From CBDAUN01 sp965214615 (lineage in GTDB: Bacteria > Pseudomonadota > Gammaproteobacteria > Arenicellales > JAJDZL01): a stretch of DNA of 64,000 bases. Location of the stretch: the NCBI GenBank assembly GCA_965214615.1, contig OZ243952.1, forward strand, positions 2,170,001 through 2,234,000. Reading direction: 5' to 3'. The notes beneath the pieces were generated by a model. It was given only the letters and a program-made list of their open reading frames with translations. It was not told the origin of the DNA and searched no databases. A program made the translations under genes and the position numbers. How positions within the stretch are numbered: the first letter of the stretch is position 1; each line of letters starts with the position of its first letter. Of this stretch, positions 1 to 7,814 are shown piece after piece.

Positions 1-408
1 AGACTGCCTGCGCAATGCGTGATCGACCGCCATGGCCGGCCGACGCAAGATCCTGAGGACTACTTCGACGGAGGAGCCATTCTTCCGGCCGGAGGTCATA
101 AGGGCTACGGCCTTGGCCTAGTCGGAGAACTCGTCGCAGAAGCTGTGCTCGGACCCGCGACGACAGAGTTGAACTGGCTGCTGATCACAATCGACACGGA
201 AAAATTCCGCAGGCCGTCAGAAATCCAGCAAATCGCCGAAGAAATTCTGTCCGAACTTCGAACCTGCCCGCCCGCAGAAGGATTCGATCAGGTCGAAATA
301 CCAGGAGAACTGGAGCGAAGACGCCTGGCCGACAGCGGCGGAGTTATCGCTGTGCCCGAGAAAACATGGCAGCAGATTCTCAGCCTGGCCGACAGCATCC
401 CGGCCTGA
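1..408 (+). CDS. Malate/L-lactate dehydrogenase family oxidoreductase, C-terminal fragment
   Basis: The reading frame is open from base 1, so the gene begins outside the window; a GTG at 19 is internal. About 135 residues remain. The text GGAILPAGGHKGYGLGLVGE and the preceding RPTQDP segment are typical of the C-terminal half of the Ldh_2 family (NAD(P)-dependent malate, L-lactate, ureidoglycolate and sulfolactate dehydrogenases). The catalytic N-terminal part is not visible, so the substrate cannot be assigned. It converges with caiD, with only 14 bases between the two stops, so it is not part of the carnitine operon. Confidence 0.8.
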   Translation, partial: RLPAQCVIDRHGRPTQDPEDYFDGGAILPAGGHKGYGLGLVGELVAEAVLGPATTELNWLLITIDTEKFRRPSEIQQIAEEILSELRTCPPAEGFDQVEIPGELERRRLADSGGVIAVPEKTWQQILSLADSIPA

Positions 409-422
409 ATCGGCTCTGTACC

Positions 423-1208
423 CTACCGTCCCTTCCAGTTCGCGTCCCGCTTTTCGGCAAACGACTGCGGCCCTTCCAATGCATCCTGAGACTCAAGCAT
501 CCGCTGATAGCCTTCAAACTTCCCGCTTTTCATCATCCGATAGCACTCCTCAACACTGACATCCTGCGTCTTGCGCAGGATCTCCTTGATCGCCGTGACC
601 ACCAACGGAGCGCCCTCGGCGATGACGGTCGCCAGTTCGCGCGCCGAATCCATCAGTTCGCTCCCGGACACGACACGATTGACCAACCCCCAGCGATACG
701 CCTCTTTAGCCGGCATTCTGCGCCCTGTCAACAGCATTTCCAGAGCGATTGCCCTGGGAATCCAGCGAGGAAGCCTGAAGGTAGCGGCATCCGCCACAAC
801 ACCGACCGAAATCTCAGGAAGAAACAATTCGGCATGGTCTGCGCAAACGATCATGTCACACGACAAAGCCAATTCGAAACCGCCTCCCACAGCCATCCCG
901 TTAACCGCTGCAATCACCGGCTTATAAAGATCATGGAGCTCGGTCAGACCGGCAAATCCGCCCGGACCGTAGTCGTCGTCGAAACCAGCGTCTCCCGAAG
1001 CAACTTCCTTAAGATCCCAGCCTGCAGAAAAGAACCGGTCTCCGCCACCGGTCACGATCGCAACACGAAGATCGGGATTGTCCCTGAACTCGCAAAACAC
1101 TTCGCCCAAAGCACGGCTTGTGGCTGCGTTGATCGCATTCGCCTTTGGACGATCAAGCGTCACTTCCAGCAAAGAACCTTCTTGCTTTACTTTAACATAT
1201 TCACTCAT
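423..1208 (-). CDS. caiD: Crotonobetainyl-CoA hydratase / carnitinyl-CoA dehydratase (CaiD-like)
   Basis: A 261-residue crotonase-fold protein, the usual length of CaiD. It carries the oxyanion-hole segment GGGFELALSCD (108-118), two candidate acid/base glutamates at E112 and E132, and the CaiD-like stretches RPKANAI near the N-terminus and GPGGFAGLTE (81-90). The C-terminus ends in FAEKRD..WKGR, as in E. coli CaiD. The expected reaction is reversible hydration of crotonobetainyl-CoA to L-carnitinyl-CoA in the cytoplasm. It is the last gene of a minus-strand operon. Its ATG overlaps the end of the upstream CoA ligase gene by 8 bases, indicating translational coupling. Other enoyl-CoA hydratases are possible, but the operon supports carnitine metabolism. 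Confidence 0.85.
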   Translation of the reverse strand: MSEYVKVKQEGSLLEVTLDRPKANAINAATSRALGEVFCEFRDNPDLRVAIVTGGGDRFFSAGWDLKEVASGDAGFDDDYGPGGFAGLTELHDLYKPVIAAVNGMAVGGGFELALSCDMIVCADHAELFLPEISVGVVADAATFRLPRWIPRAIALEMLLTGRRMPAKEAYRWGLVNRVVSGSELMDSARELATVIAEGAPLVVTAIKEILRKTQDVSVEECYRMMKSGKFEGYQRMLESQDALEGPQSFAEKRDANWKGR

Positions 1209-3279
1209 AGTTTTGTTTTTCCTTAATTATTCTAAATAATGCGTCAACTGCCATCACGCCGTTTCCAAATTCATACACATGAAGCGGGTTGACTTCCAGT
1301 TCAATCAGCGTCTCCTTGCGATCCATTGCAAAATCGGCGATTGCAACAAGCGTGCGCCGAAGCGATTGTACGTCTCCTGACTTGCCTCGATAATGATTCA
1401 GCAATTTACCCACTTTCAATCGTGCCAGCGCCTGGTCGATCGCCAATTCATCGATGGGAAATAAAAGCACCTCGAAGTCTGCGAACAATTCGGCTAGCGT
1501 GCCTCCTGCGCCAATCACCATCAAAAGACCGAATCGCTCATCGCAGCGAACCGAAACCAGCATGTCCAGATACGGGGCAGGCGCCATTTTCTCAACTAGG
1601 ATTTCGCCGCTTATGGCCAAAATCGCCGCTGCTGCATCGTGCACATCCTGCTCGGTCTTCAGATTCAGCCGAACCGCTCCGAGTTCCGTCTTGTGAACGA
1701 TTTCAGACGATGACGCCTTTACCGCAACAGGGAACCCCAGTCGAACTGCGGCATCGACCGCGTCGTGAATCGAATGGACTGCGACACCTTCAGGCACCGC
1801 GATCCCGTATCGACTCAGCTCCCGCTTGGCTGCGTACTCGGTCAAGGACTCTTCGTCCCCGACCGTCCGGGCGAGCTTTGCAATCGGAACAATCCCGTGC
1901 AGTTCGGCGCGGCGCCGGGCAAATAGCTCGGCGTTTAAAATCGCCTTGAAGCATTCATCCAGACCCAGCATGGGCGCAATGCCGTTTTGCGCCAGCCAAT
2001 CTTGCACCCGCTGCGGCAAATTCTCGTGCAGCGAAGCCATGACGACGACATTGGCCTGGGTCTCGCATTGCGCCGTGATGACGGCTTTAATTGCATCATC
2101 CCACTCTGTGCAATCGCACAAGCCTTCGCTAGGATAGTCAATCGCCATGACAGTTACTGCCTGATGCCCTTCGAACACCGCTTGAAAGCATTCGGCTTGC
2201 TTGTCCGGCATGCCCCAGATGTAGGTATGGTAGTCCAAGGGGTTTGAGACGACCACGCGGTCGCCCAGAAGATGTTTCAGTTTTTGCGCCTGATCGTCGG
2301 TGAATTCGCTAAATTCCAGGCCCGAACTTTCAGCATGATCGGCCATCATCGCCGCTTCTCCGCCGGAGCAACTGACGGTTGCGATGGTCTTGCTCTTGAT
2401 CGGCCCGTTGACCGAAAGAAACTTCAGTGTTTCTAGAAATTCCGGAATCGTGCGCACCTGGACAATGCCGTAGCGGTCGTAGAACGCACGATTGACGTGT
2501 TCCTGTCCGGTCATTGAACTGGAGTGGCTCATGGTCACCATTGATCCTACTTTGGAATATCCGGATTCCAGCACGACAATGGGCTTGCCCATATCGAGCG
2601 CGGCGATTGCCGCTTGCGACAATGCGAACGCGTCGGGAATGCCTTCAAGATACAGGCCTATCGCGGTCACCCGATCATCGTCTAGCATGCAGCGAATAAA
2701 ATCGTGGGTCTTGATTCCGGCCATGTTGCCTGCTGAAATCACATAGGCAAGCGGCGTCGCGCGGCGCTGCATCGTCAGATTGATTGAGATGTTGCCGCTT
2801 TGGGAAATGACCGCCGCCCCGCGGTCGCAGCGTCGGCCGCCATGCTCGTCAGGCCAAAGCGCAACCCCGTCAAGATAGTTGAGCATGCCGTAGCAATTGG
2901 GACCGATTAGCGCCATGGAGCCGATCGCGCGCTCCAGGCGTTTTTGCAGCCTCGCTCCGTGTTCGCCGACTTCGGCAAAACCCGAAGCATAGCAAACTGC
3001 CCCGCTTGTGCCGATCAAGGCCAGATGCTCGATGGCTGCGACAGTGGCTTCGCCGGGTATGGCGACAAATGCCGCATCCGGAACTCCGGGCAAGCTCTCC
3101 AGATCCGGGAAGCACTCGCGTCCCTCGATTTCAGTACGGGTCGGATGCACCGGCCAGATTGTTCCTGCAAAGCCGATGCGGTCGCACTGGACAATGGAAC
3201 GCGCGACTTCCCTGCCGCCGACCATTGCGATGGTCTTCGGGCAAAGCAGGCGCCGAAGCGAACTGACCCGGTCAGGCAT
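1201..3279 (-). CDS. NDP-forming acyl-CoA synthetase (acetate-CoA ligase family), probable carnitine/betaine-CoA ligase
   Basis: A 692-residue single-chain ligase of the ADP-forming acetyl-CoA/succinyl-CoA synthetase superfamily. Domain order is an N-terminal CoA-binding Rossmann domain (about 10-140, with GPNCYGMLN), succinyl-CoA ligase-like flavodoxin domains (about 150-440, with a histidine in SHSSSMTG as candidate phospho-histidine) and a C-terminal ATP-grasp domain (about 470-690, with GFPVAVKASSSEIVHKTELG). It would activate a carboxylic acid with CoA and ATP. Between carnitine dehydrogenase and caiD, the likely substrate is carnitine, crotonobetaine or gamma-butyrobetaine. It occupies the place of the AMP-forming CaiC of enterobacteria. 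The substrate is inferred only from context. Confidence 0.8.
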   Translation of the reverse strand: MPDRVSSLRRLLCPKTIAMVGGREVARSIVQCDRIGFAGTIWPVHPTRTEIEGRECFPDLESLPGVPDAAFVAIPGEATVAAIEHLALIGTSGAVCYASGFAEVGEHGARLQKRLERAIGSMALIGPNCYGMLNYLDGVALWPDEHGGRRCDRGAAVISQSGNISINLTMQRRATPLAYVISAGNMAGIKTHDFIRCMLDDDRVTAIGLYLEGIPDAFALSQAAIAALDMGKPIVVLESGYSKVGSMVTMSHSSSMTGQEHVNRAFYDRYGIVQVRTIPEFLETLKFLSVNGPIKSKTIATVSCSGGEAAMMADHAESSGLEFSEFTDDQAQKLKHLLGDRVVVSNPLDYHTYIWGMPDKQAECFQAVFEGHQAVTVMAIDYPSEGLCDCTEWDDAIKAVITAQCETQANVVVMASLHENLPQRVQDWLAQNGIAPMLGLDECFKAILNAELFARRRAELHGIVPIAKLARTVGDEESLTEYAAKRELSRYGIAVPEGVAVHSIHDAVDAAVRLGFPVAVKASSSEIVHKTELGAVRLNLKTEQDVHDAAAAILAISGEILVEKMAPAPYLDMLVSVRCDERFGLLMVIGAGGTLAELFADFEVLLFPIDELAIDQALARLKVGKLLNHYRGKSGDVQSLRRTLVAIADFAMDRKETLIELEVNPLHVYEFGNGVMAVDALFRIIKEKQNYE

Positions 3280-3352
3280 GCGTCATACCGCTGGAAGGAC
3301 TGATGCGGATTGCGGCGCAGCCCATCGGCCACTCACACTGCCTGGATGGCGC

Positions 3353-4318
3353 TCAAGTGCCGGACGAATCAAACGATGTCAGCCCTGCGCCGCTGCCGTG
3401 CCTGCGAAGCACCTGCAAGATTTCGATCAAGCAGTCATCGCGAAGATTTTCCAGTTCCCTAACCGACTTGCCTGTCGTCTGGCGTTTCGTTCCGTCGACC
3501 ATTCGGCTGACCAGGTCATCTGTCAGCTCCGGCGCCTTTAGGTGCGTCCACGGAAGCTCAAGCGCCGGACCGAATTGCTCAAGCATATGCTTCATTCCGC
3601 CTTCCCCGCCGGCCAGATGGAAAGTCAGGCAGATTCCCATGATCGCCCACCTCAGACCGGGGCCGTAGACAATTGCGTCATCAATGTCCTGCGTCGAAGC
3701 CACTCCGTCAGCCACCATGTGCAGCGACTCGCGCCAAATCGCCTCCTGAAGCCGGTCGGATATATAGCCGTCAATCTCCTTTTGCACCATCAGCGCATGC
3801 ATGTCGATCGAACGGTAGAATGCGGCCGCCCTGTCTGCCGTTTTCTGCGAGGTCTGCCCGCCCCGGACAATTTCTACAAGAGGCAGAATGTAAACAGGGT
3901 TGAACGGGTGCCCGACCACAATGCGCTCCGGTCGACTCGCCAGGGCCTGTATTTCGCTCGGCAAGAGGCCGGACGAGCTTGAAGCAATGATCGTGTCGCT
4001 TCGCGCATATGAGTCGATCTCGGCATGCAGTTTCTGCTTCAGTTCAATAGATTCAGGCGCACTTTCCTGAATGTAGTCGCTCAATGCGCACAACTGTTCA
4101 AGGTCCGAGGTGAATATTGAAGTTCCGGACTTCGCGCGGTCAAACCCCAGCTTTTCCAGCGCTCGCCAGGCGTTGTCGACATGTCCTTGAAAGGTGCTTT
4201 CGCCACCCGCACCGGGGTCATAGGCGATTACGTTGATACCGCGTGCGAGACACCGGGAAGCCCAGCCGCAGCCGATCAGGCCGGACCCGACAATCCCGAC
4301 CGACTTGATTTCGGTCAT
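3353..4318 (-). CDS. lcdH: L-carnitine 3-dehydrogenase (3-hydroxyacyl-CoA dehydrogenase fold)
   Basis: A 321-residue protein, the usual length of L-carnitine dehydrogenase. An N-terminal Rossmann motif GSGLIGCGWASR lies at 11-22. The catalytic His-Glu pair is visible as H137 in VVGHPFNPVY and E149 in LPLVEIVRGG, followed by the helical dimerisation domain. The expected reaction is NAD-dependent oxidation of L-carnitine to 3-dehydrocarnitine. The product is the substrate of the BKACE enzyme encoded at the head of this operon, which strongly supports the assignment. The start codon overlaps the stop of the upstream CaiB-like gene by 4 bases. Other short-chain hydroxyacyl dehydrogenases such as lambda-crystallin types are the main alternative. 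Confidence 0.85.
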   Translation of the reverse strand: MTEIKSVGIVGSGLIGCGWASRCLARGINVIAYDPGAGGESTFQGHVDNAWRALEKLGFDRAKSGTSIFTSDLEQLCALSDYIQESAPESIELKQKLHAEIDSYARSDTIIASSSSGLLPSEIQALASRPERIVVGHPFNPVYILPLVEIVRGGQTSQKTADRAAAFYRSIDMHALMVQKEIDGYISDRLQEAIWRESLHMVADGVASTQDIDDAIVYGPGLRWAIMGICLTFHLAGGEGGMKHMLEQFGPALELPWTHLKAPELTDDLVSRMVDGTKRQTTGKSVRELENLRDDCLIEILQVLRRHGSGAGLTSFDSSGT

Positions 4319-5463
4319 TTAAGAAATTCCTTCAATTCAGCGTTAAACTCTCCGAGCTTGGGAACCGCGGGATATTCGACATCGTCGCTTCGCAGAGCGG
4401 GTATTATCGGCAACGGCAAAGAATTAAGCAAGGACCCCTGTTCTCCGATAATTTGCTGATTGAACAACCCTCGCGCTCGATAATGCTCGTCTTCGACCGC
4501 CTCCTGCAAAGAGTTCACAACCACCGCGCATACGTCCAATCCTTGAAACCTTTTGCGCCAGTGGGTCGCAGTGCGCCCGCGGATAATCGCAGCAATCGCA
4601 CTGCGTATGGCAGACGTTTCGACTTGCTCGTCCAGGATAGCCGCATCAAGTCCAATCGCCTCGCAAAAGCCATCCCAGAACCGTTGCTCGATCGCGGCGA
4701 CAGCAATATGCCTTGCATCCGCGGTTTCGTAGATCTGATAGCGGGGCGAACCGCCTGAGAGCAACTCTCTTCCGGGCCCTGGGCCGGTGCCTGATCCCCA
4801 GCTGAGTCCAAGGGCCCAGAACATCAGGGGAAACAGATTATCAGTCATGGAGATATCGATAAAAACGCCCTTGCCTGACGCCTCGCGCTTCGAAAGTGCG
4901 AGCAAAATATTGATCAGTGCCGGATACGATCCTGCCGCCAGGTCAGCGGCGAGCAGCGGCGGCACAGTAGGCTTGCCGTTAGGACACTCGCCAAGCGACA
5001 GCATCCCGGCATCAGCCACATAGTTCAAATCGTGTGCAGCAATCTGCGACTTCGGGCCGTACTGGCCGAATCCGGTGATCGCGCAATAGATCAAGCGCGG
5101 ATTGTCCTTCGCCAGCGTAGCGTAGTCCAAGCCGAACTTGGACATCACTCCGGGCCTGAACTGTTCCATCAGCACATCCGCTTTCATCAATAAAGATTTG
5201 ATATTGCTTAAATCATTCTCGTTTTTTAAATCTGCTTCCAAGCTTCGCTTTCCCGCGTTGAGCATGGAGAAAGTCATGCCTCTGTCGCCGAATGCCTCTC
5301 CATATTGGCGCATCTCGTCACCCGTCCCCGGTCGCTCGACCTTGATCACTGTGGCCCCGGCTCTCGCCAATGCCAAAGAGGCGAACGGACCGGGCGCCAA
5401 GGTGGTGAAATCCACCACCGTAAGTCCCTTCAACGGTGCAATATCGATCGTCTTGTCGTCCAT
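4315..5463 (-). CDS. CaiB/BaiF (family III) CoA-transferase or racemase
   Basis: The ATG at 5463 gives 382 residues beginning just before the conserved LKGLTVVDFTTLAPGPFASL. Longer readings upstream would run into the GST gene and are not conserved. The segments AHDLNYVADAG (H144) and LAADLAAGS (D174) match the His and Asp positions of alpha-methylacyl-CoA racemases, so it may be a racemase-branch member. CaiB-type transfer of CoA between gamma-butyrobetaine, crotonobetaine and carnitine is the alternative. It lies in the carnitine operon, 20 bases after the GST gene and overlapping the dehydrogenase by 4 bases. Epimerisation or CoA transfer on carnitine thioesters is inferred. Confidence 0.8.
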   Translation of the reverse strand: MDDKTIDIAPLKGLTVVDFTTLAPGPFASLALARAGATVIKVERPGTGDEMRQYGEAFGDRGMTFSMLNAGKRSLEADLKNENDLSNIKSLLMKADVLMEQFRPGVMSKFGLDYATLAKDNPRLIYCAITGFGQYGPKSQIAAHDLNYVADAGMLSLGECPNGKPTVPPLLAADLAAGSYPALINILLALSKREASGKGVFIDISMTDNLFPLMFWALGLSWGSGTGPGPGRELLSGGSPRYQIYETADARHIAVAAIEQRFWDGFCEAIGLDAAILDEQVETSAIRSAIAAIIRGRTATHWRKRFQGLDVCAVVVNSLQEAVEDEHYRARGLFNQQIIGEQGSLLNSLPLPIIPALRSDDVEYPAVPKLGEFNAELKEFLK

Positions 5464-5483
5464 GACCAGTTCCTCGTTCTTGA

Positions 5484-6203
5484 TTAATTCGACAGTTGGC
5501 GCAGCGTGTCGGCATCCTGGCCGAACAGCACTTTCTTTTCTTGTTCGCTCATGCCCTTTCCGACATTCGGGTTGACAGTTTTTGCCAAGTCGTAGGCGCG
5601 AACCGTCGCTGGCCGGCTGCGTATTTGCTCGAACCAGCGATACAGATTGGAGAATTCTTGAATTTTCTGCTTTTGGCGCTTGTGCGGCACGACCCATGGA
5701 TAGCACGCCATGTCTGCGATGGAATAGTCGCCGCAAATGAATTCGGTCTCCTGCAGTTGCCTGTCCATGACCGCATAGAGTCTCGACACTTCGTTCACAT
5801 AGCGATTGACGGCATACGGAATTTGTTCGTTGCTGTAGACGATGAAATGATGATTCTGACCACCCATCGGACCCAGATTGGCCATCTGCCAGAAAAGCCA
5901 TTGCAGCACATTTGCCCGGCCATGTGTATCGGATGGAATAAATTGTCCGTGCTTTTCGGCCAGATACAGGAGCATCGCGCCAGATTCGAACAAGGAGATC
6001 GAATCGCCGCCCTGCGCCGGCGCATGATCGACGAGCGCGGGAATTCGGTTGTTCGGTGATATTTGAAGGAATTCGGGTTCAAATTGCTCGCCCTTGCCGA
6101 TATGCACAGGGACGATCTGATAATCGGCGCCGACTTCCTCCAGGAACATGGTCAGCTTGTGACCGTTCGGGGTCGTCCAATAATAAAGATCATACATGGC
6201 CAT
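5484..6203 (-). CDS. Glutathione S-transferase family protein, YfcG/YghU-like
   Basis: A 239-residue GST with the nu-class signature TPNGHKLTMFLEEVG near the N-terminus, SPNNRIPALVDH, LFESGAMLLYLAEK and the middle motif WLFWQMANLGPMGGQNHHF, all close to E. coli YfcG. These enzymes act as glutathione-dependent disulfide-bond reductases in the cytoplasm rather than as classical conjugating transferases. The N-terminal thioredoxin fold spans about 1-90 and the helical domain about 95-215. It sits between BKACE and the CaiB-like gene on the same strand. Its role in carnitine breakdown is unclear; protection or reduction of a thiol intermediate is only a guess. Confidence 0.85.
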   Translation of the reverse strand: MAMYDLYYWTTPNGHKLTMFLEEVGADYQIVPVHIGKGEQFEPEFLQISPNNRIPALVDHAPAQGGDSISLFESGAMLLYLAEKHGQFIPSDTHGRANVLQWLFWQMANLGPMGGQNHHFIVYSNEQIPYAVNRYVNEVSRLYAVMDRQLQETEFICGDYSIADMACYPWVVPHKRQKQKIQEFSNLYRWFEQIRSRPATVRAYDLAKTVNPNVGKGMSEQEKKVLFGQDADTLRQLSN

Positions 6204-6302
6204 GGCTTTGAGCTCCTTAGATTAGAGAATTCCTCGCTGCCGCAACAGAGTCGACTTTCTCAATGAATTGACCGGTTGATGCGCCTCGGCGGCCTGTCGG
6301 GA

Positions 6303-7136
6303 TCAGGCTGCTGCGCGCAAGTTCAAAATTCGCCTTGCTTGCGCGGGGGTCGCTGGCTGGCGATCATACCTGTCGGCCGCATCGACGACCCTGCCCACCA
6401 GCTCTGCGTTGCTCGCCGCCAGCCGGGTCCTGTCGAATTTCAAATTGTCCTCGAGCCCTGTGCGGCAGTGTCCGCCGAGTTCGAGGCACCACTGGTTGAC
6501 TTCGTACTGATGACGTCCGATGCCTGCTGCGGTCCAAGTTGAGCCCGGGAGCAGCTCCCGGGATTCGGCAATCATGAATTCAAGCAGGCGCCGCCTTGCC
6601 GGAAGCGCATTGGGAATTCCAAGAACAAACTGGACATGCACCGGGGGCGTCAGCAACTGACGCTTCACAAGCGCCGCGGCGTTGTACAGCATTGCCATAT
6701 CGAAAATTTCGATTTCCGGCTTGATCTCGTAGTCGAGCATGGCCTGTGCAAGCTGTTCGACAAATTGCGGATGGTTTTCATATATCGAAGTCGGAAAGTT
6801 GACTGAACCGGTCGCAAGCGACGCCATATCCGGCTTAAGGTAAAGCATCGCACCTCTTTCGCCCGCTTCGCGTCCGCGACCTCCGGTGGAAAATTGCACA
6901 ATCATGCCTGGACAGTGCTTATGAACCCCTTGCTGGATTTGATCGAATTTTTCCGGATCGGAGCCGGACGACTGATCGGAGTTTCGAACATGAATATGTA
7001 CAAGCGATGCTCCTGCCTCGTATGCTTCGTGCGTCGATTCGATTTGCTCGGACGGGGTAATCGGCACGGCAGGATTATCTTCCTTCCTAGGCACCGCTCC
7101 GGTAATCGCCACAGTAATAATGCACGGTTCGCTCAT
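6303..7136 (-). CDS. Beta-keto acid cleavage enzyme (BKACE, DUF849), probable 3-dehydrocarnitine:acetyl-CoA transferase
   Basis: A 277-residue TIM-barrel BKACE protein. It opens with IITVAITGAVPRKEDNPAVP and has the metal-binding pair in HIHVR (H47, H49), the STGGRGR loop after residue 82 and GHCRTGLEDN with E229, matching the Zn ligands and catalytic glutamate of Kce-type enzymes. With carnitine dehydrogenase next door, the expected reaction is 3-dehydrocarnitine plus acetyl-CoA giving betainyl-CoA (glycine-betainyl-CoA) and acetoacetate. It is the first gene of the operon. The thioesterase that would release glycine betaine is not in the window. The BKACE family is certain; the substrate is inferred from neighbours. 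Confidence 0.85.
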   Translation of the reverse strand: MSEPCIITVAITGAVPRKEDNPAVPITPSEQIESTHEAYEAGASLVHIHVRNSDQSSGSDPEKFDQIQQGVHKHCPGMIVQFSTGGRGREAGERGAMLYLKPDMASLATGSVNFPTSIYENHPQFVEQLAQAMLDYEIKPEIEIFDMAMLYNAAALVKRQLLTPPVHVQFVLGIPNALPARRRLLEFMIAESRELLPGSTWTAAGIGRHQYEVNQWCLELGGHCRTGLEDNLKFDRTRLAASNAELVGRVVDAADRYDRQPATPAQARRILNLRAAA

Positions 7137-7814
7137 AGTTGTTCTCAGTTCGATTAATCAGCAATTCACATTTTGAGTTCTACGCGAATCATTCTCATGC
7201 GTGCGCTATGTACTCATTGACGGCCGCATGCCACCGTCCTCACAGGCAGGCGCGGCTATCCGCATGCAGCGACCGTATTCGCCACATGCGCTCCAGCCAA
7301 GTCGCAAGTACTGACTGCGGCAGACTGTTTGCAAAATACGCAATTCGCCGACGCTGCTGCGCAGGAACGCACATGCCCTGGGAAACTGTATGCGGCGCTG
7401 CAACTGATTTCACGGTAGGCGGCTCTGCGAACGCATACTATATCAAAAAGGTTATGGCTAAACAAATATCATAATAATATATAGTTATGAGCTTTTTATT
7501 AACGTTAATTGATTAATCGGGAGATGGTTTGAAAACAACCTCAGAACTGCCGGTGCACCATTTGCAAACCGCCGTCGCGCCTTGAAAAATGTCGCGGAAT
7601 TCCATTGACTCATCTTCTGGCATTGCCTAAATATCGGCACAGACTTGAAATTCGCAGTGACGTGCTGCCGTGATTCACCGACAGCATGGTCGGCTCACTA
7701 AATTTTCCACGAAATCGCGGACGAACCTGTAAAATCCCGATACTGCCGCGGCGTCTCTTTGGACGCTGTGCTCACCCGTTGCATTCTTGCGAACTCATCA
7801 ATTCAATTGTCGCC
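7137..7814. other. Divergent intergenic region (carnitine operon / ggt)
   Basis: About 680 bases separate the divergent BKACE and ggt genes. I find no gene I can support. The segment 7435-7515 is markedly AT-rich compared with its surroundings and contains a perfect 12-base palindrome (ATTAACGTTAAT, 7498-7509), a plausible operator. Promoters for both flanking transcripts probably lie here, but no strong -35/-10 pair stands out. Confidence 0.4.

Noticed and set aside
366..1226. Long plus-strand open frame opposite caiD
   Set aside because: It lies antisense to a well-supported gene, is rich in R/H/Q/S without domain features, and reflects codon bias of caiD.
5464..5901. Longer N-terminus for the CaiB-like protein
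   Set aside because: The extra residues are low-quality antisense-like text overlapping the GST gene in another frame; the family starts at ATG 5463.
7686..7814. Upstream start for gamma-glutamyltransferase
   Set aside because: The 43 extra residues would bury the signal peptide and are not conserved in the family.
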